Below are positions 1-7,128 of a stretch of 23,017 bases of DNA, piece after piece; position 1 is the first letter of the stretch; every line of letters starts with the position of its first letter. Made by a program: the position numbers and the translations under genes. A model generated the notes under the pieces. The model was given only the letters and a program-made list of their open reading frames with translations, did not search any database and was not told the DNA's origin. The stretch comes from Chloroflexota bacterium (GTDB lineage: Bacteria > Chloroflexota > Dehalococcoidia > UBA2979), in contig CANFFZ010000020.1 of assembly GCA_947446155.1 (NCBI GenBank), positions 1 through 23,017 of the forward strand, written 5' to 3'.

Positions 1-120
1 ATCGAGGTATCGGGCCGGGACTCCCGGGTCCATTCCACCGCGGCTGCGAGCGCCGGCTTTCACCTGCCCCGGCTCTCTGGGCTCCGCTGTGCGGTGTACT
101 ACTCCCGTTTGACGTCATTT
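1..120 (-). ncRNA. T-box riboswitch leader, Stem I (Trp/UGG specifier), truncated by the window edge
   Basis: On the minus strand the RNA shows the ordered landmarks of T-box Stem I. There is an AUGACG start region and a GGGAGUAGUA S-turn strand (about 98-107), then a CACCGC arm (91-96) that pairs perfectly with GCGGUG (36-41). Between these arms lie the AG bulge CAGAGAG (73-79) and the distal loop AGGUGAAAGCC (55-65). The specifier loop reads GAA-UGG-A followed by CCCGGGAGU. CGGG (104-107) pairs with CCCG (25-28) beneath the loop. Aligned to known leaders (codon, then A, then a GAGC/GAGU element) the specifier is UGG at 30-32, so the sensed tRNA should be tRNA-Trp. Stem III and the antiterminator or anti-sequestrator, together with the regulated gene (expected trpS or a trp biosynthesis/transport gene), lie left of base 1. 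T-box identity is strong; the Trp assignment depends on this alignment. Confidence 0.88.
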
Positions 121-142
121 CTACGCGAAAGGACACATTCGA

Positions 143-171
143 AGGTTATGTCGGGGGTTCCGAGGTGTCAA
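143..171 (-). promoter_or_regulatory. Promoter of the T-box transcript
   Basis: Reading the minus strand there is a perfect -35 TTGACA (166-171), a 17-base spacer and a TAACCT -10 (143-148). This predicts a transcription start near 136, about 30 bases before T-box Stem I. It begins 8 bases before the reverse-strand stop codon of gmk starts, so the T-box unit is transcribed independently of the tyrA-gmk operon. Confidence 0.7.
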
Positions 172-178
172 CGAACCG

Positions 179-781
179 CTAGACCGAAATCGGGGCGCGG
201 CCTGGCCGTCGACGCTCCTCGTCCATCAGTCGCAGGATCTCATCAACGGTCTCGTCAAGACGGCCTTGCGGGTTCACCACCATCGAGCAGAAATGAAACG
301 CCCGCTCAATCTCGCCGGGGGCTTTTTCGAGCCGTGACGCACGCTCGATGGCGTCCTCCGTCGCCCGTTGGTCCAACCGCAGGACGAGGTCGCCGATGCG
401 CTGTGGCATCAGGCAGACAAAGAGCGCTCCTGGAATCAGTTCGCGCAGCGACTCCGCACCTCGGATGTCGACACGGATGACCACATCGTCGCCCGTCGCC
501 AGAGCGGTGCGCACCGAGTGGCGAGGGACGCCGTACTGCTTGCCGTACTCACCGGACCGCTCGAGGAGTTCGCCGGCGGCGAATGCCCGCTCGAATGCCT
601 CAGGGGTGACGAAGTAGTGGTGGACGCCCTCGTCCTCCCCGGGACGCGGCGCGCGCGTGGTCATCGTCGCCGGCCGCGCCATCGGGACGAGGCGCTTCAC
701 CATCTGGTCGAAGACAGCGTCTTTGCCGACCCCTGATGGGCCGGTGAGCACGATTACGAGGGGTGGGGGAGCCTCGGGCAT
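179..781 (-). CDS. gmk: Guanylate kinase
   Basis: This 200-residue protein should phosphorylate GMP to GDP with ATP in the cytoplasm. The P-loop GPSGVGK is at residues 14-20. The GMP-binding segment TTRAPRPGE...GVHHYF is at about 41-57, and it is followed by the EYGKQYGVP motif, a D-I-R-GAE segment matching the family's eID..Ga, the LRLDQR lid region and a C-terminal VVNPQGRL. Length is normal for the family (about 190-210). The residue after the P-loop lysine is Asp (GKD) where most guanylate kinases have Ser or Thr. PhnN-type ribose bisphosphate kinases also have GKD, but the GMP-binding motifs favour gmk. It starts 6 bases after the tyrA stop, so the two are probably co-transcribed, tyrA first. 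Confidence 0.88.
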   Translation of the reverse strand: MPEAPPPLVIVLTGPSGVGKDAVFDQMVKRLVPMARPATMTTRAPRPGEDEGVHHYFVTPEAFERAFAAGELLERSGEYGKQYGVPRHSVRTALATGDDVVIRVDIRGAESLRELIPGALFVCLMPQRIGDLVLRLDQRATEDAIERASRLEKAPGEIERAFHFCSMVVNPQGRLDETVDEILRLMDEERRRPGRAPISV

Positions 782-787
782 CGCGTG

Positions 788-1819
788 CTAGACGTTCCGC
801 TTGTTGCGATCGTGCTCTTCCATCGACTTCAGGCGGGCCTCGGAGTCCTTGGTGACCTCACGCAGTTTCTCGCTGACCCAGCCACCGGCGAGGAAGTCCG
901 AGAAGGAGAAGGCGCCCACTTCGTCCATGTTCCCGCCCACCTTCTCCTCACGGCCGACGATGCCGTTGCGGAAGCCGACCTGCTCGAACTCGGTCGCGGC
1001 CAGCAGTTTGTACAGGTCGCCCTCGTTGTCCACATCGTTGATGCGGTCGCGTAGGTCGAGCAGGGTCGAGGCGAAGCGCTCCAGCCAGTGGGAGATGTTC
1101 TCTCGGTTCGTGACCGCGATGTCGAACGCCATCGCCGGGTCGGTGCCGGAGAGACGTGTCATGTCCTTGAAGCCGCCCGCAGCCATCGCGGAGAGTTCCG
1201 GCCACGCCTCGGACGCGCGCTCCATCGAGAACAGCGCGACAGCGGCCATCATCGGCATGTGCGAGATCGCGGCGGCGTAAGCGTCGTGCTCGGCGGCATC
1301 CATGTACATCGGCTTCGCACCGATGGTCTCCGCGAGGTTCACGACGGTCGTGACGGCGCGCTCCGAAGAGTTCACCGCTGGCACCACGACGTATCGAGCG
1401 CCATCAAAGAGTGCTGCATCGGCAGCGTCCGGCCCAAAGTTCGTCTTGCCCGCCATCGGGTGCCCGCCCACGAAATGCTCGGGATGGGGGAGCGTCGCAG
1501 CAGCCCAGCGCAGTACCTCGGCCTTGGTGGAGCCGGTGTCCGTGACGACGGTGTCCGGGCCGAGGGCGGGCGCGATCTCCTCGATCAGTTTCTGGATGGC
1601 GAGCAGCGGCGCCGCGAGGATCACGAGATCGGCGCCACGCACCGCCTCGGCCGCGGTGTTCGCGACCTGGTGGAACGCACCCCGCTGCTGCGCTTTGCGC
1701 GCGACATCAACGTACTTGTCGTGCCCCACGAGTTCCATGTCAGCCTTGCCGCGCTCGCGGAGGGCGAGCGCGATCGAGGTGCCGATCAGGCCGGTGCCGA
1801 GGATGGCGACGCGCGTCAT
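788..1819 (-). CDS. tyrA: Prephenate/arogenate dehydrogenase
   Basis: TyrA oxidatively decarboxylates prephenate (or arogenate) with NAD(P)+ in tyrosine biosynthesis. The N-terminal Rossmann motif GTGLIG is at residues 8-13. VTDTGSTK is followed by the substrate motif GGHPMAGKTNFGPDAA and by the helical-domain signature EHDAYAAAISHMPMMAA. The ATG at 1819 is chosen because the Rossmann strand begins immediately (MTRVAIL) and GGAG lies 5 bases upstream; an in-frame upstream ATG at 1858 adds only an unconserved stretch. At 343 residues it is longer than a minimal TyrA (about 280), with a charged C-terminal extension ending in EEHDRNKRNV. I see no ACT domain. It heads a two-gene unit with gmk. 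A possible -10 (TACGAT) lies at 1849-1854. Confidence 0.88.
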   Translation of the reverse strand: MTRVAILGTGLIGTSIALALRERGKADMELVGHDKYVDVARKAQQRGAFHQVANTAAEAVRGADLVILAAPLLAIQKLIEEIAPALGPDTVVTDTGSTKAEVLRWAAATLPHPEHFVGGHPMAGKTNFGPDAADAALFDGARYVVVPAVNSSERAVTTVVNLAETIGAKPMYMDAAEHDAYAAAISHMPMMAAVALFSMERASEAWPELSAMAAGGFKDMTRLSGTDPAMAFDIAVTNRENISHWLERFASTLLDLRDRINDVDNEGDLYKLLAATEFEQVGFRNGIVGREEKVGGNMDEVGAFSFSDFLAGGWVSEKLREVTKDSEARLKSMEEHDRNKRNV

Positions 1820-1889
1820 AGGGACTCCGCTCGGTGGGTGGTCAGGGCATCGTAACACCGGGCATCAGCCGGAATCGGCGGGGGCGCGT

Positions 1890-2405
1890 TCACGTCCGGC
1901 TGTCCCACTCGATGAACCGAGCGACCTCGGCATCACCTGCCGGCGGGGCTCCCGTGTGCGCGGCAACGATCTCGATGACGCGGGTGGCGCTGCCCACGGC
2001 CGCGAGCCGCTCCGCACTGAGGCGCGCGTGGTGCCGCAGCCGCCAGAGCCCGGTGCGCCAGGCCGGGCCGGCCTCGGCCTCAAGCAGGCGCCCGAGGCCC
2101 GGACGCGCCGCCTCCAGCAGGACGAAGAGGATGCGCTGCCAGTCGCGCAGTTCCTTCTTCGCCACGTCATGCACGAGGGCCGCCACCAGCGATGTGCCCG
2201 GTGCGCCCTCGGCGGCCAGCGCGCGGTACAGGTCGAGGGAATGGTGCTGGTCACGTCGCTGCATGCCAAGGAAGAGTGCGAGTTCGGCGGGAGTGAGCAG
2301 GCCTCGGACGGTCGCCGCCTCCTCGGAGGACACGCGCTGACGGATGCCCTTCGCGTATTGCTGCGTGCGGTAGCGGGCGCGAGAGGCGAGGTGGCGAAGG
2401 GACAC
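1890..2405 (-). CDS. HD-domain hydrolase-like protein
   Basis: This 171-residue protein carries the spaced His/Asp set of the HD superfamily: HH at 54-55, the HD doublet at 79-80 in LVHDVAKK, HH at 125-126 in RHHARLS, and AAH at 148-150. Such proteins are metal-dependent phosphohydrolases, often acting on nucleotides, but nothing here fixes the substrate. Start is GTG at 2405 with no strong Shine-Dalgarno. It lies 14 bases downstream of the M50 protease stop on the same strand, so it is probably translated from the same mRNA. There is no membrane segment. The HD fold is supported; the function is unknown. Confidence 0.72.
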   Translation of the reverse strand: MSLRHLASRARYRTQQYAKGIRQRVSSEEAATVRGLLTPAELALFLGMQRRDQHHSLDLYRALAAEGAPGTSLVAALVHDVAKKELRDWQRILFVLLEAARPGLGRLLEAEAGPAWRTGLWRLRHHARLSAERLAAVGSATRVIEIVAAHTGAPPAGDAEVARFIEWDSRT

Positions 2406-2419
2406 GCCTCGACGCCTGG

Positions 2420-3139
2420 TCAGGAGAAGCGGATCGAGGTCGCGTCACCGAGGAACGCGCGGAGGAGGAGGTCGACGAAGGGGCCAGTGATGCTGAGCAT
2501 GCTGAACCGGCCGCCGGTGATGAACGGCGCGAGGATCAGCAGCATCAAGAGGCCCGGGCCCCAGCGGTGCCACTCAGTCACGAGGTTCGGCGGCAGGACG
2601 AGGTCGAGCAACCGTGAGCCATCGAGCGGGGGGATCGGGATCAGGTTGAAGGTGCCCAGCAGCACGTTCAACAGGACCACCGTGCCGAGGAACAGCCCGG
2701 CGAGATCCTCCGGGCTGCTCGCCCACTGTGTCGCAAAGAATCGGATGCTCTCGCTGCCGACAAACGGGTGCCAGAACGGGATCAGCCCCAACTTCAGCGG
2801 CAACGCGGCCAGCCCCGCGATCACGAAGTTCGACAGCGGCCCCGCCAGCGCCACGACCGCCATCTGGCCCGGTGATCGAGGGTTCACCTGCACCGGTTTC
2901 GCCCACCCGAATCCGACGATGAAGATCATCGTGGTGCCGATGGGGTCGTAGTGTGCCCGCGGATCGAGGGTCAGTCGTCCCATCCGCCTCGGGAGCGTGT
3001 CGCCGAGCCGATCCGCGACGAAGGCATGACAGAACTCGTGGAAGATCAGGCCGGTCAGCATGGAGACCACGAATGCCGTCGCCAGGATCGCGAACGCCAG
3101 CGGCGCGTCGAACAGGAGGGGCAGCAACTGGAGGATCAC
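2420..3139 (-). CDS. M50 (site-2 protease family) membrane metalloprotease
   Basis: This polytopic membrane protein has the zinc motif HEFCH at residues 34-38 inside a hydrophobic helix. The second catalytic signature, NLIPIPPLDGSRLLD, supplies the third metal ligand (Asp) near the C-terminal third. This is the compact Rip/FrwA-like M50B architecture without a PDZ domain; such proteases cleave membrane-embedded substrates. The GTG at 3139 is chosen over the in-frame ATG at 3193 because a TATCCT box sits exactly 6 bases before the GTG, which implies a leaderless mRNA. The extra 18 residues from 3193 are not hydrophobic and look like read-through of the promoter. Length from GTG is 239 residues. 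The HD gene follows directly. The substrate is not known. Confidence 0.85.
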   Translation of the reverse strand: MILQLLPLLFDAPLAFAILATAFVVSMLTGLIFHEFCHAFVADRLGDTLPRRMGRLTLDPRAHYDPIGTTMIFIVGFGWAKPVQVNPRSPGQMAVVALAGPLSNFVIAGLAALPLKLGLIPFWHPFVGSESIRFFATQWASSPEDLAGLFLGTVVLLNVLLGTFNLIPIPPLDGSRLLDLVLPPNLVTEWHRWGPGLLMLLILAPFITGGRFSMLSITGPFVDLLLRAFLGDATSIRFS

Positions 3140-3145
3140 AGATCG

Positions 3146-3151
3146 AGGATA
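3146..3151 (-). promoter_or_regulatory. -10 box of a leaderless promoter (M50 protease)
   Basis: On the minus strand TATCCT is followed by CGATCT and then directly by GTG (3139). Transcription should start at or next to the G of the start codon. The same CGATCT spacer occurs before the SRAP gene. Confidence 0.55.
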
Positions 3152-3221
3152 GGGCGCGAGCGCTGGAGACGCCTCGATGCTGTGAATCTGCACAGACTCC
3201 GCAGCCAGCGCCGCTGATTCG

Positions 3222-3251
3222 TTGACACCCTCGAAGGGGCCTCCGTATCGT
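3222..3251 (+). promoter_or_regulatory. Promoter of the structured leader and the secreted-protein pair
   Basis: TTGACA (3222-3227), an 18-base spacer and TATCGT (3246-3251) predict a start near 3258. That leaves a leader of about 130 bases before the ATG at 3388. The promoter is divergent from the M50 protease promoter, with about 70 bases between the two -10/-35 edges. Confidence 0.65.
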
Positions 3252-3261
3252 GAATGGAGTC

Positions 3262-3370
3262 GTGCTGCAGAGGCGAACGAGATCGCGCTGGTTGCGCATG
3301 ACGGAAAGGCGAGGCTAGCCGCGCCGCGTCGCCGGGACCTGGCGGGGGCCGGGTGGCGTTGCCCCCTGGG
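3262..3370 (+). ncRNA. Structured leader, candidate c-di-GMP-I (GEMM)-type riboswitch
   Basis: The leader contains, in order, GGCGAA (3272-3277), a GCGC..GCGC hairpin, GACGGAAAGGC (3300-3310), GGCUA (3313-3317), and GGCCGGGUGGC (about 3347-3357) within a GGGGG...CCCCC stem. The c-di-GMP-I consensus is GGCAAA, a hairpin, GACGCAAAGCC, GGxCUA, and AGCCGGGUUGCC. Order and spacing agree, but several consensus positions differ (CAAAGCC is GAAAGGC here). The sequence starts right after a predicted transcription start, and no clear Shine-Dalgarno precedes the ATG at 3388. The downstream genes are extracytoplasmic cell-envelope proteins, a common c-di-GMP target class. It could also be an unrelated GC-rich leader. 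Confidence 0.38.
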
Positions 3371-3387
3371 GCCGCGGTTCGCGACGT

Positions 3388-4497
3388 ATGTTCAGACCTC
3401 GCCACCTCCCTCGTCCTGCCCTTGCTGGCGCGATCGTCCTCGCGCTCCTCGCGCTCGCCTTCGGCACGCTGCGCCTCCTGCCGTTCTTCGACCGCGAGGA
3501 GGCGCACGAGGGTGTCCCCCTGGCGGTCTTCGCGGAGTTCGGCGAACTGGCCGACCGCATCTACAGCGCGCCCGCTGACGATCCCTCGAAGCGGACGCTG
3601 GTCGCGACGCTGGAGCACGCGCCCGGGTGGGGGATCAACCCCGCAGCCACCACCCGAGACGGTCGCGCCGTCTTCCTGCTCGCACCGGTCGAAGGCGGCG
3701 GTCGCGACACCCCCGCCGAGGTGTGGACCATCGACCTGAACTCCGGGCAGCGGACACGCCTCGCCTCGGACGCTGACCTGCTGATCCAGCCCGTGCTGAA
3801 CCGCGACGGCAGCGTGCTCTACCGCCGCAGCAATGGGCAGCGTCAGGAGATCGTCCGGCTCGATGTCGGAAACGGCTCACGCCGTGCGACCTATACCGAG
3901 GAGACGGCCTTCGGCATTTTCCCGGTCGGTGAGGACGCGGAGGGCAACCTCGTGATCGCGCGCCTCTCCACGGGGGGCACTGACCTCGCACGCGTCCGCG
4001 ACGGCTCGGCGCAGGTCATCGTGCATGCCTCGGATCACATTGCGCGTGGGTGGCAGATGGCGCCGGACGGGACGTCGCTCGCGTACCTCGCGCCCGAGGT
4101 ACGTGGTGAGCGCGTGGTGTACCGGACACACGTCGCTGGGCTCCCCGACGGCAAGCCTCGCGAGGTGGCGGAGACGCTGGCGGCTGCTGACCACCTCAAC
4201 CCGGCGTGGACACCGAGCGGCAGCCTCGCGATCGGACAGGACTCGCGCACGGGGTCCGGCGCGATCACCCTGATCGATGACAGCAACGTGCGTGCGCTGC
4301 CCGCGCCGCAGCACGGCTTCGACGTGCCGTTGTCGTGGAGCGACGGCGGCACCTACCTCGCCATCCGCTCGTTCGACGGTGACACAGCAACGAGCCCGGG
4401 CAACGAGAGCATCGTGCTGCTGGGACCGGACGGCGGCCGCTACCCGATCACCGCACCGGGCGACGTGATCTTCATCGGCTGGGTCACCCGTGCCTGA
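3388..4497 (+). CDS. Membrane-anchored TolB/PD40-like beta-propeller protein
   Basis: This 369-residue protein has an N-terminal signal anchor (hydrophobic residues about 11-27 after RPRHLPRP). The rest resembles repeated PD40/WD40-like blades: VWTIDLNSGQRTRLASD, LYRRSNGQRQEIVRLDVGNG, GWQMAPDGTSLAYLAPE, NPAWTPSGSLAIGQDS and SWSDGGTYLAIRS. Such propellers usually act outside the cytoplasmic membrane as binding or scaffold domains; no enzymatic residues are evident. Its stop overlaps the next start by 8 bases, so translation is coupled to the transglycosylase-like gene. It is preceded by a strong-looking promoter and a structured leader. No obvious Shine-Dalgarno precedes this ATG. The ligand or partner is unknown. 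Confidence 0.7.
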   Translation: MFRPRHLPRPALAGAIVLALLALAFGTLRLLPFFDREEAHEGVPLAVFAEFGELADRIYSAPADDPSKRTLVATLEHAPGWGINPAATTRDGRAVFLLAPVEGGGRDTPAEVWTIDLNSGQRTRLASDADLLIQPVLNRDGSVLYRRSNGQRQEIVRLDVGNGSRRATYTEETAFGIFPVGEDAEGNLVIARLSTGGTDLARVRDGSAQVIVHASDHIARGWQMAPDGTSLAYLAPEVRGERVVYRTHVAGLPDGKPREVAETLAAADHLNPAWTPSGSLAIGQDSRTGSGAITLIDDSNVRALPAPQHGFDVPLSWSDGGTYLAIRSFDGDTATSPGNESIVLLGPDGGRYPITAPGDVIFIGWVTRA

Positions 4498-5830
4498 CCG
4501 CCGGCGTCTCGCGCTCCTCGCTATGGCCGTGCTCGTCGCGGTTGCCGGTCTGACGGGCGCCCTCGTACGTCCGGGCACGCCGAGCGCTGAGGCATGCGCG
4601 TTCGACCCGCGCCGTCCATACGCCTACGAGGGCGACCAGGCGCGCGCGCTGTACCTCCAGGGCATCGAGGCCGCCTCCGTGAACGCCCTGCTGCCGAACG
4701 ACCCCTTCTTCGCGCTCCAGTCCATCAAACGCGGGACACGGACCACCCGAGTGGACGGCGCGCCCTTCATCCCCGCGACCCTGCTGAAGACCATCGCCTG
4801 GGTCGAGTCCAACCTGACGATGGCGCAGCCCAGCGTCAGGTTCGAAAGCGTGGGCGACGGCCTCGTCTCCTTCGACTGCGGGCACGGGGTGATGCAGGTC
4901 ACGACTGGGATGACCGTGCCGCTGGGCGCGGAAAACAAGGCGACCTCCCGTCAGGCGAGCATCGCGACGCATTTCGCCTACAACATCGCGCGGGGTGCGC
5001 AGATCCTCGCGGAGAAATGGAATAGCGCGCCGGACCAGCGGCCAATCGCCGGGACAGACACGCAGTCCGACCCGGCGATCGTCGAGAACTGGTACTTCGC
5101 GGTGTGGGCGTACAACGGGTTTACCGGGCCGGGTGCCTCGATCAGCAATCACCCCGCCGACCCAACATTCGGCGCGTTCCCGCACCCCGCGTGGCGCTGT
5201 GATGGGACGCAGGCGCGCAACCGCTTCCCGTACCAGGAGATCGTCTGGGGCTGCATGGCCCGTCCGGAGAGTCGAGGCGGACGCCCGCTCTGGGAGCCGC
5301 TCCAGGCCTCCCTCCCGGACTTGCAGTTGCCGCAGTTCTTCCAGGCGCTGAGCCCCGCCAACTTCGTCTTCCCGTACTCCACGATGGATATCCCCACGCC
5401 GCAGCCCGCCCACCTTGTCCAGCGCCTGGCGATCGCGCCGGACCTCCAGGCGCGCCTCATCGGTGCACCGGTGTTCGAGGCGACCTCTAGGTCGGTCACG
5501 GTCAACCTGAAGGACCGTCAGACCGTGCAGACAATCAAAGTGCCAGTACGCAATGGCGGCACGGGCATCCTGACGTGGCAGGCGACCGCGAGCCACAACT
5601 TCCTCATCGTCGATCCACCGGCGGGGGCTGCGGCTGGCTCCGGCATGCCCTGCGCCACGGGCGCCTGCAGCGCCGAACTGACGATCACCGTGAACCCGAC
5701 GCTGCTTCCCGCTTCACGCGCGAGCGGCACGGTGACGCTCACATCGCCGACAGGCGGCACGGCCACGATCCGCGTCGAAGTCACAGCCGACTTCGAGATC
5801 GGCGCACCCGGGACCAGCCGCGCGCCCTGA
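4490..5830 (+). CDS. Secreted lytic-transglycosylase-like protein with C-terminal beta domain
   Basis: The protein has 446 residues and a GTG start inside the previous gene. Residues 1-27 form a Sec-type signal (MPDRRR plus a hydrophobic core). Residues about 95-215 resemble the lysozyme-like SLT fold: IAWVESN with the likely catalytic Glu106, GVMQVTTG (133-140) as the GLMQ equivalent, and NIARGAQILAEKWN followed by AVWAYNGF as the usual helix and AYNaG motif. Residues about 335-440 form a separate beta-sandwich (SVTVNLKDRQTVQTIKVPVRN...LTWQATAS), similar in style to BACON/Ig-like wall-binding domains and with a CATGAC pair. The expected role is peptidoglycan cleavage or binding outside the membrane, coupled to the propeller protein. 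The enzyme call rests on motifs only. Confidence 0.68.
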   Translation: MPDRRRLALLAMAVLVAVAGLTGALVRPGTPSAEACAFDPRRPYAYEGDQARALYLQGIEAASVNALLPNDPFFALQSIKRGTRTTRVDGAPFIPATLLKTIAWVESNLTMAQPSVRFESVGDGLVSFDCGHGVMQVTTGMTVPLGAENKATSRQASIATHFAYNIARGAQILAEKWNSAPDQRPIAGTDTQSDPAIVENWYFAVWAYNGFTGPGASISNHPADPTFGAFPHPAWRCDGTQARNRFPYQEIVWGCMARPESRGGRPLWEPLQASLPDLQLPQFFQALSPANFVFPYSTMDIPTPQPAHLVQRLAIAPDLQARLIGAPVFEATSRSVTVNLKDRQTVQTIKVPVRNGGTGILTWQATASHNFLIVDPPAGAAAGSGMPCATGACSAELTITVNPTLLPASRASGTVTLTSPTGGTATIRVEVTADFEIGAPGTSRAP

Positions 5831-5845
5831 CCTCGCGCGATGGGT

Positions 5846-5870
5846 CATACTCGATCTGCAGGTGAGGAGG
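5846..5870 (+). promoter_or_regulatory. Putative promoter and strong Shine-Dalgarno before the DUF6391-like gene
   Basis: CATACT (5846-5851) is followed by CGATCT, as in the leaderless promoters nearby, but here a short leader of about 17 bases follows. It contains GAGGAGG (5864-5870) four bases before the GTG at 5875. The Shine-Dalgarno decides the GTG start over the internal ATG nine bases later. Confidence 0.45.
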
Positions 5871-5874
5871 CCTC

Positions 5875-6393
5875 GTGGCCCAGAGCATGAACACTGGCTG
5901 GCTCCGACGTCGCATCAACGACATCCGACGCAACCACGGACTCGAACACGCCACCGTATCCGTGCTGCTAGCGCGCCATGGACCTCGACGCCTGGCCGGG
6001 CGGGCCGCCTCGGACGGGTTCTTCATCATCGGACGGGTGGACGAGGCCACGCTCCGCTCCTGCGCAGAAGAGGCGCTCTCCCGCATGCAGCGAGGCGAAG
6101 CGGCACTGGCAGTGTCTCCGCTCTGCGGGACGAACATTGCCGTGACGGGCGCACTGACCGCTGCAGCCACAATGGCGACACTGGCAGGGGGCCGTGGGAA
6201 CGGCATCCGCGACCGCTTCGGGAACGCCTTCACCGCCGCCATGTTCGGAGTGATGCTCGCCCAGCCGCTCGGACGGCTCGTGCAGACTCACCTCACGACC
6301 CGCGCCGACCTCGAAGGATTCGAACTGGCCGACGTCCGCCGGCTGGCTCCTGGCATCCGCAAGGTTGTGACCCGACACCCCAAGCGCGCCTAG
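5875..6393 (+). CDS. DUF6391-like conserved protein
   Basis: This 172-residue protein has an N-terminal NHGLEHATVSVLL segment, DGFFIIGRV, an alpha-helical stretch with SRMQRGEAALAVSPLCGTNIAVTG, and a weakly hydrophobic pair of segments (AVTGALTAAATMATLAGG and AFTAAMFGVMLAQPLG). The His/Glu-containing EHAT and the CGTN motif resemble the DUF6391 family, which I recall as a conserved protein of unknown function; this match is from memory of the motif pattern. It may be weakly membrane-associated. It ends tail-to-tail with the SRAP gene, and the two stop codons share the palindrome CTAG at 6390-6393. Confidence 0.55.
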   Translation: MAQSMNTGWLRRRINDIRRNHGLEHATVSVLLARHGPRRLAGRAASDGFFIIGRVDEATLRSCAEEALSRMQRGEAALAVSPLCGTNIAVTGALTAAATMATLAGGRGNGIRDRFGNAFTAAMFGVMLAQPLGRLVQTHLTTRADLEGFELADVRRLAPGIRKVVTRHPKRA

Positions 6394-7100
6394 AGCAGCG
6401 CGCCCTGCCCTGGCCGTGGCCGGGCCTCCTCGATGCAGGCAGGGTCGTCGTTCGCGACGGAGTTCACCCGCTGGCTCACTGCCCGCGCCTCGAGGAAGGC
6501 GTCGGCCGCCGGGACCAAGAGACCCTGTAGCCGATCAGGCGCCTGCTTCGCATACAGCCACTCGTCGATCATCGTGTCGTCGGTCAGGATTACCGGCATA
6601 CGATCGTGCACCCGCGCGACCGTCGCGTTTGGTGTGGTCGTGATGATGGTGAACGTCGTGACCGGCTCGGCCTCTCCGCTCAGCCGAGCGGTGGTGTAGA
6701 GCCCGGCGAAACCGAAGGGCCGGCGGTCGGGTCGGTGGAACCAGGTCGGAAAGCGTTGCTTGCCATCGACCGTCCACTCGAAGAACCCATCCGCTGGGAC
6801 AACACAGCGGGTCGTGGCGAACGCCTCGCGATACGGCCGGCGCGACGTCAGCGACTCCGCCCGTGCATTGATGTGCTTCGCGCCCTCGCGCCGGCTCGCC
6901 TCGAACCAGTTCACAAGGCCCCAATTCGCCGGCAGCACGCGACGGGCCTCCTGATCGGAGGCGATCACCCAGTGGGGCTGCGTCGGCGCGATGTTCCAGC
7001 GAGGCGTCTCAGAAAATTCGACGAGTTGCGCAGGGTCGAGGCCGAGCACTTCGGCCACGAAGTCAGCGTTTGCCTCGGTGAGCGTGAACCGTCCGCACAT
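6390..7100 (-). CDS. SOS response-associated peptidase (SRAP, YedK/HMCES family)
   Basis: SRAP proteins crosslink covalently to abasic sites in single-stranded DNA through Cys2 and shield them. The ATG at 7100 gives MCGRF, leaving Cys2 at the N-terminus after Met removal, which fixes the start; upstream in-frame codons would destroy this. Other family residues are WNIAPTQ, NARAES, the RCVVPADGFFEW motif containing the conserved Glu, and ARVHDRMPVIL with the active-site His. Length of 236 residues is typical. A TACACT box 6 bases before the ATG implies a leaderless mRNA. I saw no LexA box, so SOS control is not shown here. Confidence 0.92.
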   Translation of the reverse strand: MCGRFTLTEANADFVAEVLGLDPAQLVEFSETPRWNIAPTQPHWVIASDQEARRVLPANWGLVNWFEASRREGAKHINARAESLTSRRPYREAFATTRCVVPADGFFEWTVDGKQRFPTWFHRPDRRPFGFAGLYTTARLSGEAEPVTTFTIITTTPNATVARVHDRMPVILTDDTMIDEWLYAKQAPDRLQGLLVPAADAFLEARAVSQRVNSVANDDPACIEEARPRPGQGALL

Positions 7101-7106
7101 AGATCG

Positions 7107-7112
7107 AGTGTA
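7107..7112 (-). promoter_or_regulatory. -10 box of a leaderless promoter (SRAP gene)
   Basis: On the minus strand TACACT-CGATCT-ATG places the predicted transcription start at the A of the start codon. The whole gap between this gene and the upstream phosphatase remnant is only 28 bases. Confidence 0.55.
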
Positions 7113-7128
7113 GGAGCGCCCGCCGGGC

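Noticed and set aside
1302..2951. 549-codon plus-strand open frame opposite tyrA, the HD gene and the M50 protease
   Set aside because: It lies antisense to three genes with clear family motifs, is Arg/Ala/Ser-rich low-quality protein, and spans unrelated genes; long antisense frames are expected at this GC content.
3193..3193. ATG start for the M50 protease
   Set aside because: The extra 18 residues would be encoded by the -10 region of the leaderless promoter at 3146-3151; GTG 3139 gives the expected hydrophobic N-terminus.
3262..3387. ydaO (c-di-AMP) riboswitch before the transglycosylase-like operon
   Set aside because: The location suits that class, but I could not find its conserved blocks; the GEMM-like order fits better, though still weakly.
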